Assembly: GCA_022561355.1 (NCBI GenBank)
Contig: JADFRJ010000056.1
Span: 518 to 11,983 of the forward strand
Direction of reading: 5' to 3'
Length of the DNA: 11,466 bases
Source: Chloroflexota bacterium
GTDB taxonomy: Bacteria; Chloroflexota; Dehalococcoidia; DSTF01; RBG-16-68-14
In this document: positions 1 through 7,977 of the stretch, piece after piece
Position numbering within the stretch: position 1 is the first letter of the stretch
Layout of the letters: each line of letters starts with the position of its first letter
The notes under the pieces: model-generated
The model's input: the letters and a program-made list of their open reading frames with translations, nothing else
Databases searched by the model: none
What the model was told of the DNA's origin: nothing
Program-made: the position numbers and the translations under genes

Positions 1-2
1 AG

Positions 3-110
3 GCTGGCATCGCGGGCGCCTCAGGAGGCGACAAGCTGGTCGCTGGTGGTGGAGGATCTGGAATGCAGGGCAGGATCATCGTCGAGGAGTGCAACCTTTG
101 TAACAAGTAG
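3..110 (+). CDS. Partial CDS, C-terminal end of an unrecognised protein
   Basis: The frame starting at base 3 is open from the window edge to a TAG at 108-110, giving about 35 residues rich in Gly and Ala and ending in the sequence IIVEECNLCNK. Codon third positions are mostly G or C, as in the neighbouring genes, and the other two plus frames give less protein-like translations. The tail holds a Cys-x-x-Cys pair four residues before the end, which could bind metal or form a disulfide. It converges on the peroxiredoxin gene, with a hairpin in between. I do not recognise the family; the main part of the gene lies outside the window, and a chance open frame of this length cannot be excluded. 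Confidence 0.4.
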   Translation, partial: AGIAGASGGDKLVAGGGGSGMQGRIIVEECNLCNK

Positions 111-142
111 AAGTGGACGGGCACAAATAACCCGGCCACTTC
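110..142. terminator. Hairpin between convergent genes, possible bidirectional terminator
   Basis: GAAGTGG (110-116) pairs with CCACTTC (136-142). After one mismatch, CGGG (118-121) pairs with CCCG (131-134), closing a nine-base A-rich loop. The arm begins at the last base of the plus-strand stop codon and ends 19 bases from the peroxiredoxin stop. There is no clear T-tract on either side, so intrinsic termination is plausible but not certain. Confidence 0.45.
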
Positions 143-160
143 ACGCATTCCGTTCGCTCG

Positions 161-637
161 TTAGCTCTTGTTGTCGCGCAGCCAGGCGAGGACGTCCTCA
201 CCGTGGCCATTCGGGTCGACCTTCGGCCAGACCTTCGCGATCGTGCCGTCCTTGCCGATGATGAACGTCGCGCGGGCGACGCCCATGTACTCGAAGTCCT
301 TGAACTTCTGCTTGCCGTAGACGCCAAACGCGTCTGAGAAGGAGTGGTCCGTGTCGGCCAGTAGCGTGAATGGCAGTTCGAACTTGTCGCGGAACTGCTC
401 GTGCGAAGCGACGTCGTCCAGGCTCACGCCGAGGACGACAGCGTCTTCGGCTTCAAGCGCCGCGATGTTGTCGCGGAAGTTACAGGCCTCGATGGTGCAC
501 CCGGGGGTGTCGTCCTTCGGATAGAAGTAGACGACGACTCGCTTACCGGGGAAATCTTTCAGGCTGATAGTCTCGCCTTTGTCGGTCTTGACGCTGACGT
601 CAGGCGCGGGCTGTCCTTCTTCGAGTGTGGCTGGCAT
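161..637 (-). CDS. bcp: Thioredoxin-dependent peroxiredoxin, BCP/PrxQ type
   Basis: A 158-residue cytoplasmic peroxiredoxin that reduces hydrogen peroxide and organic hydroperoxides using electrons from thioredoxin. The fold starts at once, with no signal peptide. The peroxidatic motif TPGCTIEAC places the peroxidatic Cys at residue 47 and the resolving Cys at 52, the five-residue spacing typical of BCP/PrxQ enzymes that form an intramolecular disulfide. Downstream, the YGVARATFIIGKDG-type strand region of the family is present (here preceded by FEYMG). Length is normal for the family. The ATG is well supported by AAGGAGG (644-650) six bases upstream. It is the last gene of a minus-strand run, 48 bases after the HAD hydrolase, and could be co-transcribed with it. 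Nothing in the sequence indicates peroxide-responsive control. Confidence 0.95.
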   Translation of the reverse strand: MPATLEEGQPAPDVSVKTDKGETISLKDFPGKRVVVYFYPKDDTPGCTIEACNFRDNIAALEAEDAVVLGVSLDDVASHEQFRDKFELPFTLLADTDHSFSDAFGVYGKQKFKDFEYMGVARATFIIGKDGTIAKVWPKVDPNGHGEDVLAWLRDNKS

Positions 638-643
638 GGCTTT

Positions 644-650
644 CCTCCTT
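644..650 (-). promoter_or_regulatory. Strong ribosome binding site of the peroxiredoxin gene
   Basis: AAGGAGG reads toward the ATG at 637 with a six-base spacer. It is among the best Shine-Dalgarno matches in the window and fixes the start codon. Confidence 0.8.
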
Positions 651-685
651 AGCAGTCCGGGGTCGGTAGATCATAGCTCATCACG

Positions 686-1456
686 TCAGGGGTAGGAAGC
701 GCCACGCTCGATCGCCGCGATAGCGTCTGGCAGCTCCGCCAGGCGGCTGATCACGGCGTTCGGCTCGACGTTGGCGCCGTCGAGCGGTTCCTGACGGAAC
801 TGGTGCGTGAGGACGGCGCGCATGCCCACGGCCTGCGCACCGCTGACGTCGTCGACGAGGCGGTCGCCGACGAAGAGCGCTTCTTCTGGCTGGATGTCGA
901 GTTCGCAGAGCGCACGCTGGAAGAGTGAAGCATGAGGCTTCTTGAATCCCATCGAGCTTGAGGCGACGACGGAGCGGAAGTAGCGGAGCAGCCCCAGGCG
1001 CATCAGGGCGTCGTTGATGCCTTCTTCGAGGAGGATGGTGTTGGTGACACAGCCCATGGCGATGCCATCGGTATGGAACGAGTCGAACGTGGCGAGGGTG
1101 TCCGGCTCAACGTAGGGCATGTCGATTTCGCGGCCGAAGAGGGTCGTTGTGATGTCAGAGATGACGTCTGGCGGGGGAGAGAGACCAGCGTCCGCAAGCG
1201 CCTCCGAGACGAGAACATCGCTGGTGGCCTGTTCGAGCACGTCAGAGTCCCAGACGCTCATCCATCTTGCGATCGCTTTGCTCAGCGTCCTGCCGAGCAG
1301 CTTTGGCGCCGGGACGTCGCCGCCGTCCCATGCGAGGAGCCGTTCGTGCAGGCGCAGAATGTTGAGCTTGTACGCGTCATCCCGTGGCGCGAAGTCCCAG
1401 ACGGTATGGCCGAGATCGAAGATGATGGCGCGAATTGGTGTGGGGCGGTTACTCAA
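686..1456 (-). CDS. HAD-superfamily hydrolase (probable phosphatase)
   Basis: A 256-residue haloacid dehalogenase-superfamily protein, probably a soluble phosphatase acting on a small phosphorylated metabolite; the substrate is unknown. All four HAD motifs are visible: motif I FDLGHT with the nucleophile Asp14, motif II VTNT with Thr138, motif III Lys in GFKKPH (172/173), and motif IV GDRLVDD (Asp198, Asp202, Asp203) for Mg2+. A helical cap of about 100 residues lies between motifs I and II, as in subclass C1. Motif I has Gly where many phosphatases have the second Asp (DxD), as in the FDLG-type HADs. The open frame continues upstream to 1657, but that part is low-complexity Arg/Ser and lies antisense in frame to the lipoprotein gene. 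The chosen start is TTG at 1456, two residues before SNRP and overlapping the upstream stop by eight bases. ATT at 1438 would be the only closer, less likely alternative. Confidence 0.85.
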   Translation of the reverse strand: MSNRPTPIRAIIFDLGHTVWDFAPRDDAYKLNILRLHERLLAWDGGDVPAPKLLGRTLSKAIARWMSVWDSDVLEQATSDVLVSEALADAGLSPPPDVISDITTTLFGREIDMPYVEPDTLATFDSFHTDGIAMGCVTNTILLEEGINDALMRLGLLRYFRSVVASSSMGFKKPHASLFQRALCELDIQPEEALFVGDRLVDDVSGAQAVGMRAVLTHQFRQEPLDGANVEPNAVISRLAELPDAIAAIERGASYP

Positions 1457-1919
1457 CCCAGATGCCGCCCACGGTGAATTCCGCCTGGCCACCGGCGAGC
1501 GTCTCGACGAAGATCTGGAAGCGCGTGGCGTCGACGGTGAGCTTGATGGCGACCTCCTGGCTGGAGAAGTCGCGCACCGTCTCATCGCTCCAGAAGCGGT
1601 CGCAGGGCAGCGAGGCATGGATGGTCTCGGCGTCTGTCCAGAGCACCATGACTTCATCTTGGCAGGCTGCGGTGAGGAGCGCCCGCGTATCTATGCCGTT
1701 CGGTGGCTGGTTCGCACGCCGCTCAATCTCGCCCAGCAGCGTGTCCCCTTTCACTTCCAGGGCGTCGGCCGGTACGGAGGGAGGCCGCGAGACCGGTGTT
1801 ACGGGTGGCCCATTGGAACCGTTGTCTGAGACAGGCGTACCTCCGGGCCTTTCGTCGCTTAGATTGCAGGCGATCGCGGCGAACAACATGATAGCGAGTG
1901 TAACCAGTATGCGAACCAT
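1449..1919 (-). CDS. Small lipoprotein of unknown function
   Basis: From the ATG at 1919 the product is 156 residues. Residues 1-17 form a short hydrophobic signal (MVRILVTLAIMLFAAIA) and end in a lipobox-like AAIAC, so Cys18 would be lipidated and the protein anchored outside the membrane. A Pro/Gly/Ser-rich linker (about 24-50) leads to a compact domain with two further Cys residues (in TAACQ and SLPCD) that may form a disulfide. I recognise no enzymatic motif. The frame can also start at ATG 1943, adding MAGLHSVV. I prefer 1919 because it gives a normal signal peptide; neither start has a convincing Shine-Dalgarno. The stop overlaps the HAD start by eight bases, suggesting one transcript and coupled translation. 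Confidence 0.7.
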   Translation of the reverse strand: MVRILVTLAIMLFAAIACNLSDERPGGTPVSDNGSNGPPVTPVSRPPSVPADALEVKGDTLLGEIERRANQPPNGIDTRALLTAACQDEVMVLWTDAETIHASLPCDRFWSDETVRDFSSQEVAIKLTVDATRFQIFVETLAGGQAEFTVGGIWVE

Positions 1920-1997
1920 CACAACTGAGTGTAGTCCCGCCATGGGAGGGCGACAAGTAGCAGGTGTTGAATCTCGCGTGGTACACTTGGCCCTACT

Positions 1998-2004
1998 AGA
2001 GGGG
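1998..2004 (+). promoter_or_regulatory. Ribosome binding site of the sugar-phosphate transferase gene
   Basis: AGAGGGG lies ten bases before the ATG at 2015. A nearer GAGGGG directly abuts the ATG, and an ATG at 2005 is followed at once by TGA, so the upstream copy with start 2015 is the reasonable reading. Confidence 0.5.
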
Positions 2005-2014
2005 ATGTGAGGGG

Positions 2015-3133
2015 ATGCTGGACGTTTATCTGATCACACTGGCGCTGGCCGTTGGCATTGGGTTTGGCGCGACGTTGATCCTCCTAGCGGCATCGCGCAC
2101 GGAGCGGCTCGCTGGCATCTTTCAAAAGGCGAGAGGCGCTGACGAGCGTCCGCGTTGGGGCGGACTGGCGATCCTACTCGCCTTCGCGATCACGCCGTTC
2201 GTCGCCTCAGCAATCTCCGATGAGGCAAATAGCTTCTTCACGCCCAAGTCAGGCGAGTTCCTGGCGTTTCTTGGCGCCGGCACGCTGATCTTCGCGATCG
2301 GCTTCCTGGATGACCTGAAGCTTCTATCGTGGAAGCCGAAGCTGGCCGTCCAGATAGCGGCAGCGGCTGCCGTCTACGCCGCCGGCTACCAGTTGGACGA
2401 AATTGGCCTGCCGTGGGGGCCGGAGCTGAGCTTCGGGTTCTTCGCGCCGGTGTTGACAGTGCTCTGGATCATCTTTTTCACGAACGCGATCAACCTGATC
2501 GACGGCCGGGACGGGGTGGCACTGGGCGTCACTATCTTAGCGGCGGTCACGCTCGCGCAGGTGGCCGCGAGCGCGCATCATCCTACCGTCGCGCTGCTGC
2601 TCATCGCGCTGGCGGGGGGCGGACTGGGCATGCTGGTCTTCAACCTGCCGCCCGCGTCGGTATACCTGGGCGATTCTGGAGCGTACCTCTTGGGTTTCAT
2701 TCTGGGAGCGCTCTCGATTCGCGCCGCGACGGGCGTGGAGGACATCGTGTTCGTGGCCGTGCCGATATTCGCGTTGGGCTTCCCAATCCTTGATGCGGTG
2801 CTGGCGTTCGTGCGCCGGATCGCCGATCATCGCCATCCGCTGATGGGGGACCAGGAGCATATCCAGCACAGGCTGGAGGACGCGGGCTTCGGACCGCGAG
2901 GCCTGCTACTCATGGTCTATGGCATCTCGGCGCTCTTCGCGTCGGGCGCTATCCTCCTGCACTACGTGCACGTGTTCCCGCTCGAGGTGGCAGTGGCCGG
3001 CTCCACGCTGCTCATGATCATGTTCATCCTCACGAAGTTGGGATACGTCCTAACGCTCTGGAACAGCGCCAGCTTCGTGTGGCTGCGGCGCCGCCTGCGT
3101 TGGGTCGACGAACCTGTCTCAGCTGAGAATTAG
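2015..3133 (+). CDS. Polyprenyl-phosphate sugar-1-phosphate transferase (WecA/TagO/MraY family)
   Basis: A 372-residue integral membrane enzyme that transfers a sugar-1-phosphate (commonly GlcNAc-1-P or a similar HexNAc) from a UDP-sugar to undecaprenyl phosphate, the first step of many wall and surface glycans. The protein has about ten hydrophobic segments starting at residue 3. Family motifs appear in order: RPRWGGLAI (45-53), the Asp pair in GFLDD (99-100), NAINLIDGRDG (157-167), VYLGDSGA (216-223) and the cytoplasmic loop HIQHRL (282-287). WecA-type enzymes usually have GLDG and HIHHRL, so Arg165 and Gln284 are deviations. The HIxHRL loop favours WecA/TagO over the MraY branch, but the sugar cannot be read from sequence. 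It converges on the GT2 gene, with the two stop codons overlapping by four bases, and it would initiate the glycan that the neighbouring transferases extend. Confidence 0.9.
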   Translation: MLDVYLITLALAVGIGFGATLILLAASRTERLAGIFQKARGADERPRWGGLAILLAFAITPFVASAISDEANSFFTPKSGEFLAFLGAGTLIFAIGFLDDLKLLSWKPKLAVQIAAAAAVYAAGYQLDEIGLPWGPELSFGFFAPVLTVLWIIFFTNAINLIDGRDGVALGVTILAAVTLAQVAASAHHPTVALLLIALAGGGLGMLVFNLPPASVYLGDSGAYLLGFILGALSIRAATGVEDIVFVAVPIFALGFPILDAVLAFVRRIADHRHPLMGDQEHIQHRLEDAGFGPRGLLLMVYGISALFASGAILLHYVHVFPLEVAVAGSTLLMIMFILTKLGYVLTLWNSASFVWLRRRLRWVDEPVSAEN

Positions 3134-4014
3134 CTCCTCCGGCGGGCGACGAGACTCCAGGATCGCCGCGTCCCAATCCCAATCCAAACAATGGCATCCA
3201 TGACGGCTCGGGTGATCTTGCTCTCTGGCCTTAGGTAGGCTTTATAGTAGCGCCACATGCCGCGGTGACGCGCCGTAATCGCTTTGCTCGGCACCGAGGC
3301 AGAGCTGGCGCCGATCTGATGCAGCACTTCGATTGAGGGGAAGTAGACGACGCGCATGCCGGCGCGGTGGACGCGCTGGCAATAGTCGACGTCCTCGATC
3401 GTCCAAAAGTAGCCTTCGTCCAGCGGGCCGATCTTCTCGATCGCGCGACTGGGCAGCAGCCAGCAGGCCGCGGATGCCCAATCGACGTCCGCAATCTGGG
3501 TGTGGTCGAAATCCGTCATGAGGTAGCGCCGCGAGAAGCGATTGCGACCGAAGAAGCGGGTGATGAGTGAATAGCGATTGAACAGCGCCGTGCTGAAACC
3601 GGGGAATGCCCGGCAGGAGAGCTGAAGCGACCCGTCAGGGTTCAGGAGTTTTGGAGCGAGCACGGCGATATCAGGATGTTCCGAGAGATATTCGATCATC
3701 GCGGGCATCCCGTTGGCCGTGAACTCGGCGTCGGGGTTGAGCAGGAGGATATAGGAGCCGCGGGCGATCGTCACGCCCTCATTCACGGCGTATGCGAAGC
3801 CGGCATTGGAGGCCCTGCGGATCAGTGTGACTTTCGGAAACTCCGCAAGCACCATCTCCGGCGTTCCGTCCGCAGACGCATTGTCGACGATGATGACTTC
3901 GAACTCGATGCCGGTGGTGTGCTCGAACACGGACGATAGACAACGTTGGAGTAGTTCGCGCCCGTTAAAGCTGACGATGACGATTGAGGCATCCACGTCA
4001 GAGAAGACTAACAC
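3130..4014 (-). CDS. Family 2 glycosyltransferase (rhamnosyltransferase-like)
   Basis: A 294-residue GT-A glycosyltransferase, probably cytoplasmic or membrane-associated, transferring a nucleotide-activated sugar to a growing glycan. Visible GT2 signatures are the first strand IVIVSFNG (11-18), VDNASADGT (43-51), NAGFAYAVNEG (70-80), LLNPDAEF with Asp95 at the metal-binding position (91-98), and the catalytic region GYFWTIEDVDYCQR with Glu207-Asp208. The GPLDEGYF segment resembles wbbL/rfbF-type rhamnosyltransferases, but the sugar donor is not proven. The C-terminus is basic (RRSWSLVARRRS), fitting peripheral membrane binding. The start is GTG at 4014, 18 bases after the GT4 gene; another in-frame GTG at 3996 is equally possible because neither has a strong Shine-Dalgarno. 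It is the last gene of the three-transferase group. Confidence 0.88.
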   Translation of the reverse strand: MLVFSDVDASIVIVSFNGRELLQRCLSSVFEHTTGIEFEVIIVDNASADGTPEMVLAEFPKVTLIRRASNAGFAYAVNEGVTIARGSYILLLNPDAEFTANGMPAMIEYLSEHPDIAVLAPKLLNPDGSLQLSCRAFPGFSTALFNRYSLITRFFGRNRFSRRYLMTDFDHTQIADVDWASAACWLLPSRAIEKIGPLDEGYFWTIEDVDYCQRVHRAGMRVVYFPSIEVLHQIGASSASVPSKAITARHRGMWRYYKAYLRPESKITRAVMDAIVWIGIGTRRSWSLVARRRS

Positions 4015-4032
4015 AAGACGCCATGATGTCGA

Positions 4033-5148
4033 TTAAGAGGCGAGCAGCCGTTCATACACTGCCAACGTCTCTCTCGCCGTGCGGTCCCAAGAGAACTGGC
4101 TCGCCCGCTCAAGTCCAAGCGTGCGCAGCCGTACTCGCAACTCTTCTTCGTCCAGCAGGCGGGCGATGGCGTCAGCAATGGCGTCCACGTCGTAGGGGTC
4201 GACGAGGACGGCCGCGTCGCCGGCCACCTCCGCGGTCGCGCCCACATTGCTGGTCAGAACCGGCGTACCGCTCGCCATCGACTCCAAGACCGGCAGCCCG
4301 AAGCCCTCGTAGAGCGACGGGAATACTGAAAACGTCGCTCCTGCATAGAGCGCTGGCAGGTCGCCGTCCGGCACGTAGCCGAGGAACCGGACGTGTTGCT
4401 GGAGCCCTAGCTTGCGCACCAGGTTCACGTCGCTCTCGTAGTTCCACGCGGGCTGGCCAACTACCACGAGCTGGACGCCGCCATGCCGCTCCTGAATACG
4501 TTCGAACGCCTGGATCAGGCGCGCACGGTTCTTGCCGGGCTCCTGGCTCCCGACGCTGAGGATGTACGGGCCGGAAAGGTCGTGATCGCTTCGAACTCGA
4601 GCGACATCGGAGCCGGCACTCGGAGCGTACTGCGGACCTGCGGCATCAGGTATGGTCGTGACAATTTCCGGCCCCAGGCTGAGTTCCTTCAAAACGTCGT
4701 TCGTTACGGCCTCTGAAGGTGTGATGACGGCGTCTACGACGCGGGCGGCGGCGCGCGTGACGGCCGCCATGTAGTAGCGCCGGATACGCGGATAGCGCTC
4801 CGGAAGGAGCAAGAATGTGACATCGTTGAAGGTGACGACTCGCCGTATGCTGGGGCTGACCACGACGGGTGCATGATGATGGGGGGAGTGGAGGAGGTCG
4901 ATCTGGTGCCGCCGGAGGAGGAACGGCAAGGCCGCCTGTTCCCAGGCTAAGCGCAGCGCCGGATGCTTGCCTCCAGTGGGGACGAGTTCCAGTCTGCTGT
5001 CGAGGTCGTCGAAGAGCCTGTCTCGCGTGAACACGACGAATTCGTGCTCGGTTGCGATCTGGGCGAGCGCGCGCACAAGCTGAAATGTGTAGACGCCTGC
5101 TCCGGCCATCTGCTTCGGGATGGCGGAGCCATCGATGGCGATGCGCAT
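4033..5148 (-). CDS. Family 4 glycosyltransferase (GT-B fold)
   Basis: A 371-residue retaining glycosyltransferase of the GT4 type, with two Rossmann-like halves. The N-terminal half has the acceptor-side glycine loop AGAGVYT (15-21) and the LLHSPHHHAP segment (85-94). The C-terminal half has YILSVGSQEPGKN (195-207) with Lys206, the LYAGATFSVFPSLYEGFGLP region, and the EX7E motif Glu281 to Glu289 that contacts the nucleotide sugar. It resembles mannosyl- and rhamnosyl-transferases of surface polysaccharide loci; the donor is not identifiable. Most relatives have EPRKN; here Gly replaces Arg. It follows the first GT2 gene by 15 bases and precedes the second by 18, so the three form one operon. 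The ATG gives the expected MRIAIDGS start but has no clear Shine-Dalgarno, which suggests translation coupled to the upstream gene. Confidence 0.9.
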   Translation of the reverse strand: MRIAIDGSAIPKQMAGAGVYTFQLVRALAQIATEHEFVVFTRDRLFDDLDSRLELVPTGGKHPALRLAWEQAALPFLLRRHQIDLLHSPHHHAPVVVSPSIRRVVTFNDVTFLLLPERYPRIRRYYMAAVTRAAARVVDAVITPSEAVTNDVLKELSLGPEIVTTIPDAAGPQYAPSAGSDVARVRSDHDLSGPYILSVGSQEPGKNRARLIQAFERIQERHGGVQLVVVGQPAWNYESDVNLVRKLGLQQHVRFLGYVPDGDLPALYAGATFSVFPSLYEGFGLPVLESMASGTPVLTSNVGATAEVAGDAAVLVDPYDVDAIADAIARLLDEEELRVRLRTLGLERASQFSWDRTARETLAVYERLLAS

Positions 5149-5163
5149 GAGGGGGATGTTTGG

Positions 5164-6072
5164 CTAGAAGTCGTGCACCTCGAGGGTGCGTCCCATGCGT
5201 CCCTGGTAGTAATGGAGCATGCCGAGTATCTGCGCCTTGAAGAGCGCGCGCTTGCCTTGGATCAAATAGCGAGGCGCCGAGAGCATACGCGCAGCCCAGA
5301 AGTAGATGGTGAAGAGGGCATACCGCACTCTGGACTGGGCGTGCTTGCGCACCAGGTACATGCGGTTACGGCTGGCGTAGTACTGCTTGAACGGCGTCAT
5401 CCAGCCGCCGCCGCTCGATGCGCTCTCGTCGTGGTAGATGACGGCATCCGGTTCGTAGACCAAGCGGTACCCTTTGTCCAGCGCTTTGCGGAGAAAGTCG
5501 GTCTCCTCGTAGTACATGAAGAAGCGCTCGTCCAGCGGCCCGATCTCGTCGAACACGGAAAGCGGAGCGAGGAGACAGCAGAAGCTTGCCGTCTGCAGGT
5601 CACGGCGTCGCTGCGTCTCAGGGCCGTCCGGCTTAGCGTTGTAGGTGTTACGGAACAGCCCCAGGAACCAATCGAAGTCGCCGGCGTGCGTGCTGATGAG
5701 GCTGCGGTCCTTGGAGTAGAGGATACGCGGAACGGTCATGGTCCGCTCGTTGGCCGTCTTCATCAACGTGTTCATGAAGTCCGCCTCATGCGTGGTGTCG
5801 TTGTTGAGGACCAGCGCGTAGTCGATGCCTTGCTCGCGGCAGTACTGGATGCCCATGTTGTTGCCGCGGGCGGTACCAACGTTCTCGTCGCAAGCGATGA
5901 GGTGCGCATCCGGCAGGCGCCTGGCGATCTCCTCACGGGAGCCATCGGTCGAAGCGGCGTCGACAACAATGAGGCGTGAGTTGGGATAATCAAGCTTCTG
6001 AATGGAGTCGATAAACTCGCCGATGAAGCCGGCGCTATTGTAATTTACGGTTATTATCCCGACAGAGGGCAT
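5164..6072 (-). CDS. Family 2 glycosyltransferase
   Basis: A 302-residue GT-A glycosyltransferase and first gene of the transferase group. Signatures (numbered from ATG 6072): VGIITVNYNS (4-13), VVDAASTDGS (36-45), DENVGTARGNN (62-72), the metal-binding NND at 90-92, and the catalytic EE at 189-190 in FFMYYEETDF. The C-terminal third (YASRNRMYLVRKHAQ, then an aromatic stretch) is typical of the rhamnosyltransferase-like subgroup. It shares the GPLDE...F and YEPDAVIYH/YFPSIEVLH framework with the other GT2 here, so the two are distant paralogues, probably adding different residues. The start could also be GTG at 6081, three codons earlier; ATG 6072 was chosen because it gives the usual MPSVGIIT beginning. 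Its promoter must lie in the short divergent gap shared with the cohesin/dockerin gene. Confidence 0.88.
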   Translation of the reverse strand: MPSVGIITVNYNSAGFIGEFIDSIQKLDYPNSRLIVVDAASTDGSREEIARRLPDAHLIACDENVGTARGNNMGIQYCREQGIDYALVLNNDTTHEADFMNTLMKTANERTMTVPRILYSKDRSLISTHAGDFDWFLGLFRNTYNAKPDGPETQRRRDLQTASFCCLLAPLSVFDEIGPLDERFFMYYEETDFLRKALDKGYRLVYEPDAVIYHDESASSGGGWMTPFKQYYASRNRMYLVRKHAQSRVRYALFTIYFWAARMLSAPRYLIQGKRALFKAQILGMLHYYQGRMGRTLEVHDF

Positions 6073-6146
6073 CCTGCTCACAAAGCTATGTTAGGCCATC
6101 CAGCGCTTACGCGCAGCCCCCTAGTTCGCATCTGAACACTCCTGCC

Positions 6147-6167
6147 GATACTCCATATGGGAGTATC
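6147..6167 (+). promoter_or_regulatory. Perfect dyad directly upstream of the cohesin/dockerin gene
   Basis: GATACTCC (6147-6154) and GGAGTATC (6160-6167) are perfect inverted arms around a five-base centre. The right arm contains the GGAG Shine-Dalgarno, six bases before the ATG at 6170. In RNA the hairpin would hide the ribosome binding site; in DNA it could be an operator. GATACT (6147-6152) also resembles a -10 box, with TTCGCA (6125-6130) 16 bases upstream as a weak -35. If that promoter is used the left arm would not be transcribed, so the two readings exclude each other. Confidence 0.5.
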
Positions 6168-6169
6168 AG

Positions 6170-6924
6170 ATGAAGTTGACGTTCTTGTTAAAGAGATTCG
6201 CGTTCATCGCTCTGCTGGCCGCGGCGGTCGTAATAGGTGGCGTTCTCTTGCCTGCGCTTGCGGGCGCCGCACAGGGGACGCTGCGAATCGATTCCGCGCA
6301 AGCCGGAGTCGGTCAGAGTGCGGACATAATGCTATCGGCCAGAGATGTGGGTGCTCCTGGCATCGGCGCTTGGACGATCGACGTGAGCTATGACCCGGCC
6401 ACGCTCTCGGTTGTCGAGTGCCGAGCCGAGCACGGTGGCATCTGCAACGAAGTGTTCGCGGAAGACGTCGTGCGGATCGCCGGCATCAGTTTGGGAGGTC
6501 TGGTGGGCGATTCTGAGCTTGCCGCCATTTCGTTCCGGTGCGAGCAGGCGGGCGTCAGCCTGTTAGGCATTACGATCGACGTGTTCTCCGACGCTTCACT
6601 GGGTGGCCCGCAGCCGATCGACACCTCTGTCCTGTCAGGCTCCCTGACCTGTAGCGATGAGCCGCCGCCTCCGACGCCCACGGCCGTGGCACCGACAGCT
6701 ACAGACGTTCCCGCGGAGCCCCCGGCCTCCGAGCCCGACAAGGTGCCGGGAGATGCGGACTGCGACGAGGATGTCGATTCGATTGACGCGGCACATGTGC
6801 TTCAGTTCGAGGCACGTTTGTTAGCGGAGATCGCCTGCCCGGACAACGCCGACGCGAACCATGATGGCCGGGTGGGGCCGATCGACGCGGCGATCATTCT
6901 GCAGATCAGCGCTGGTCTGCTCGG

Positions 6925-6928
<4 letters not shown>
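6170..6928 (+). CDS. Secreted cohesin-like plus dockerin protein
   Basis: A 252-residue exported protein with three parts. Residues 1-33 are a signal peptide (KLTFLLKRF, hydrophobic core, ALAGA cleavage site). Residues about 36-160 form a cohesin/carbohydrate-binding-like beta-sandwich, recognisable from GAWTIDVSYDPATLSVVEC (67-84) and the LAAISFRC strand (118-124). Residues 163-193 are a Pro/Thr/Glu linker. Residues 194-252 form a type I-like dockerin with two calcium loops: loop 1 has Asp195, 197, 199, 203 and 206; loop 2 has Asp228, Asn230, Asp232-Gly233 and Asp239. Each loop is followed by an (A)xxxLQxxAxLL helix. Four Cys residues in the sandwich (83, 92, 124, 161) and two in the dockerin (198, 223) may form disulfides. 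No enzyme, SLH or sortase module is present, so a structural or adaptor role is inferred. Start ATG has GGAG six bases upstream. The stop overlaps that of rmlB by four bases. Confidence 0.85.
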
Positions 6929-7965
<1,037 letters not shown>

Positions 7966-7972
7966 GACTGAA

Positions 7973-7977
7973 CCCTC
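7973..7977 (-). promoter_or_regulatory. Ribosome binding site of rmlB, overlapping the rmlA stop
   Basis: GAGGG is read from the TGA stop of rmlA (TGAGGG) and sits seven bases before the TTG start at 7965. It decides that uncommon start codon and implies translational coupling. Confidence 0.7.

Noticed and set aside
1457..1657. The upstream extension of the HAD frame.
   Set aside because: It is Arg/Ser-rich low complexity, overlaps the lipoprotein gene in another frame, and precedes the normal family N-terminus.
1119..1829. A 236-codon plus-strand frame antisense to the HAD and lipoprotein genes.
   Set aside because: It has no recognisable domain, and both minus-strand genes show clear motifs or a signal peptide in their own frames.
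1967..1999. A TTGAAT box before the sugar-phosphate transferase gene, considered as a promoter.
   Set aside because: The nearest -10-like sequences give spacers of 9 or 19 bases, so there is no convincing sigma-70 type match.
4963..5979. A 338-codon plus-strand open frame antisense to the GT4 and GT2 genes.
   Set aside because: It spans two confidently recognised genes and their junction on the other strand, has no Shine-Dalgarno and shows no motif; long antisense frames are common opposite GC-rich genes.
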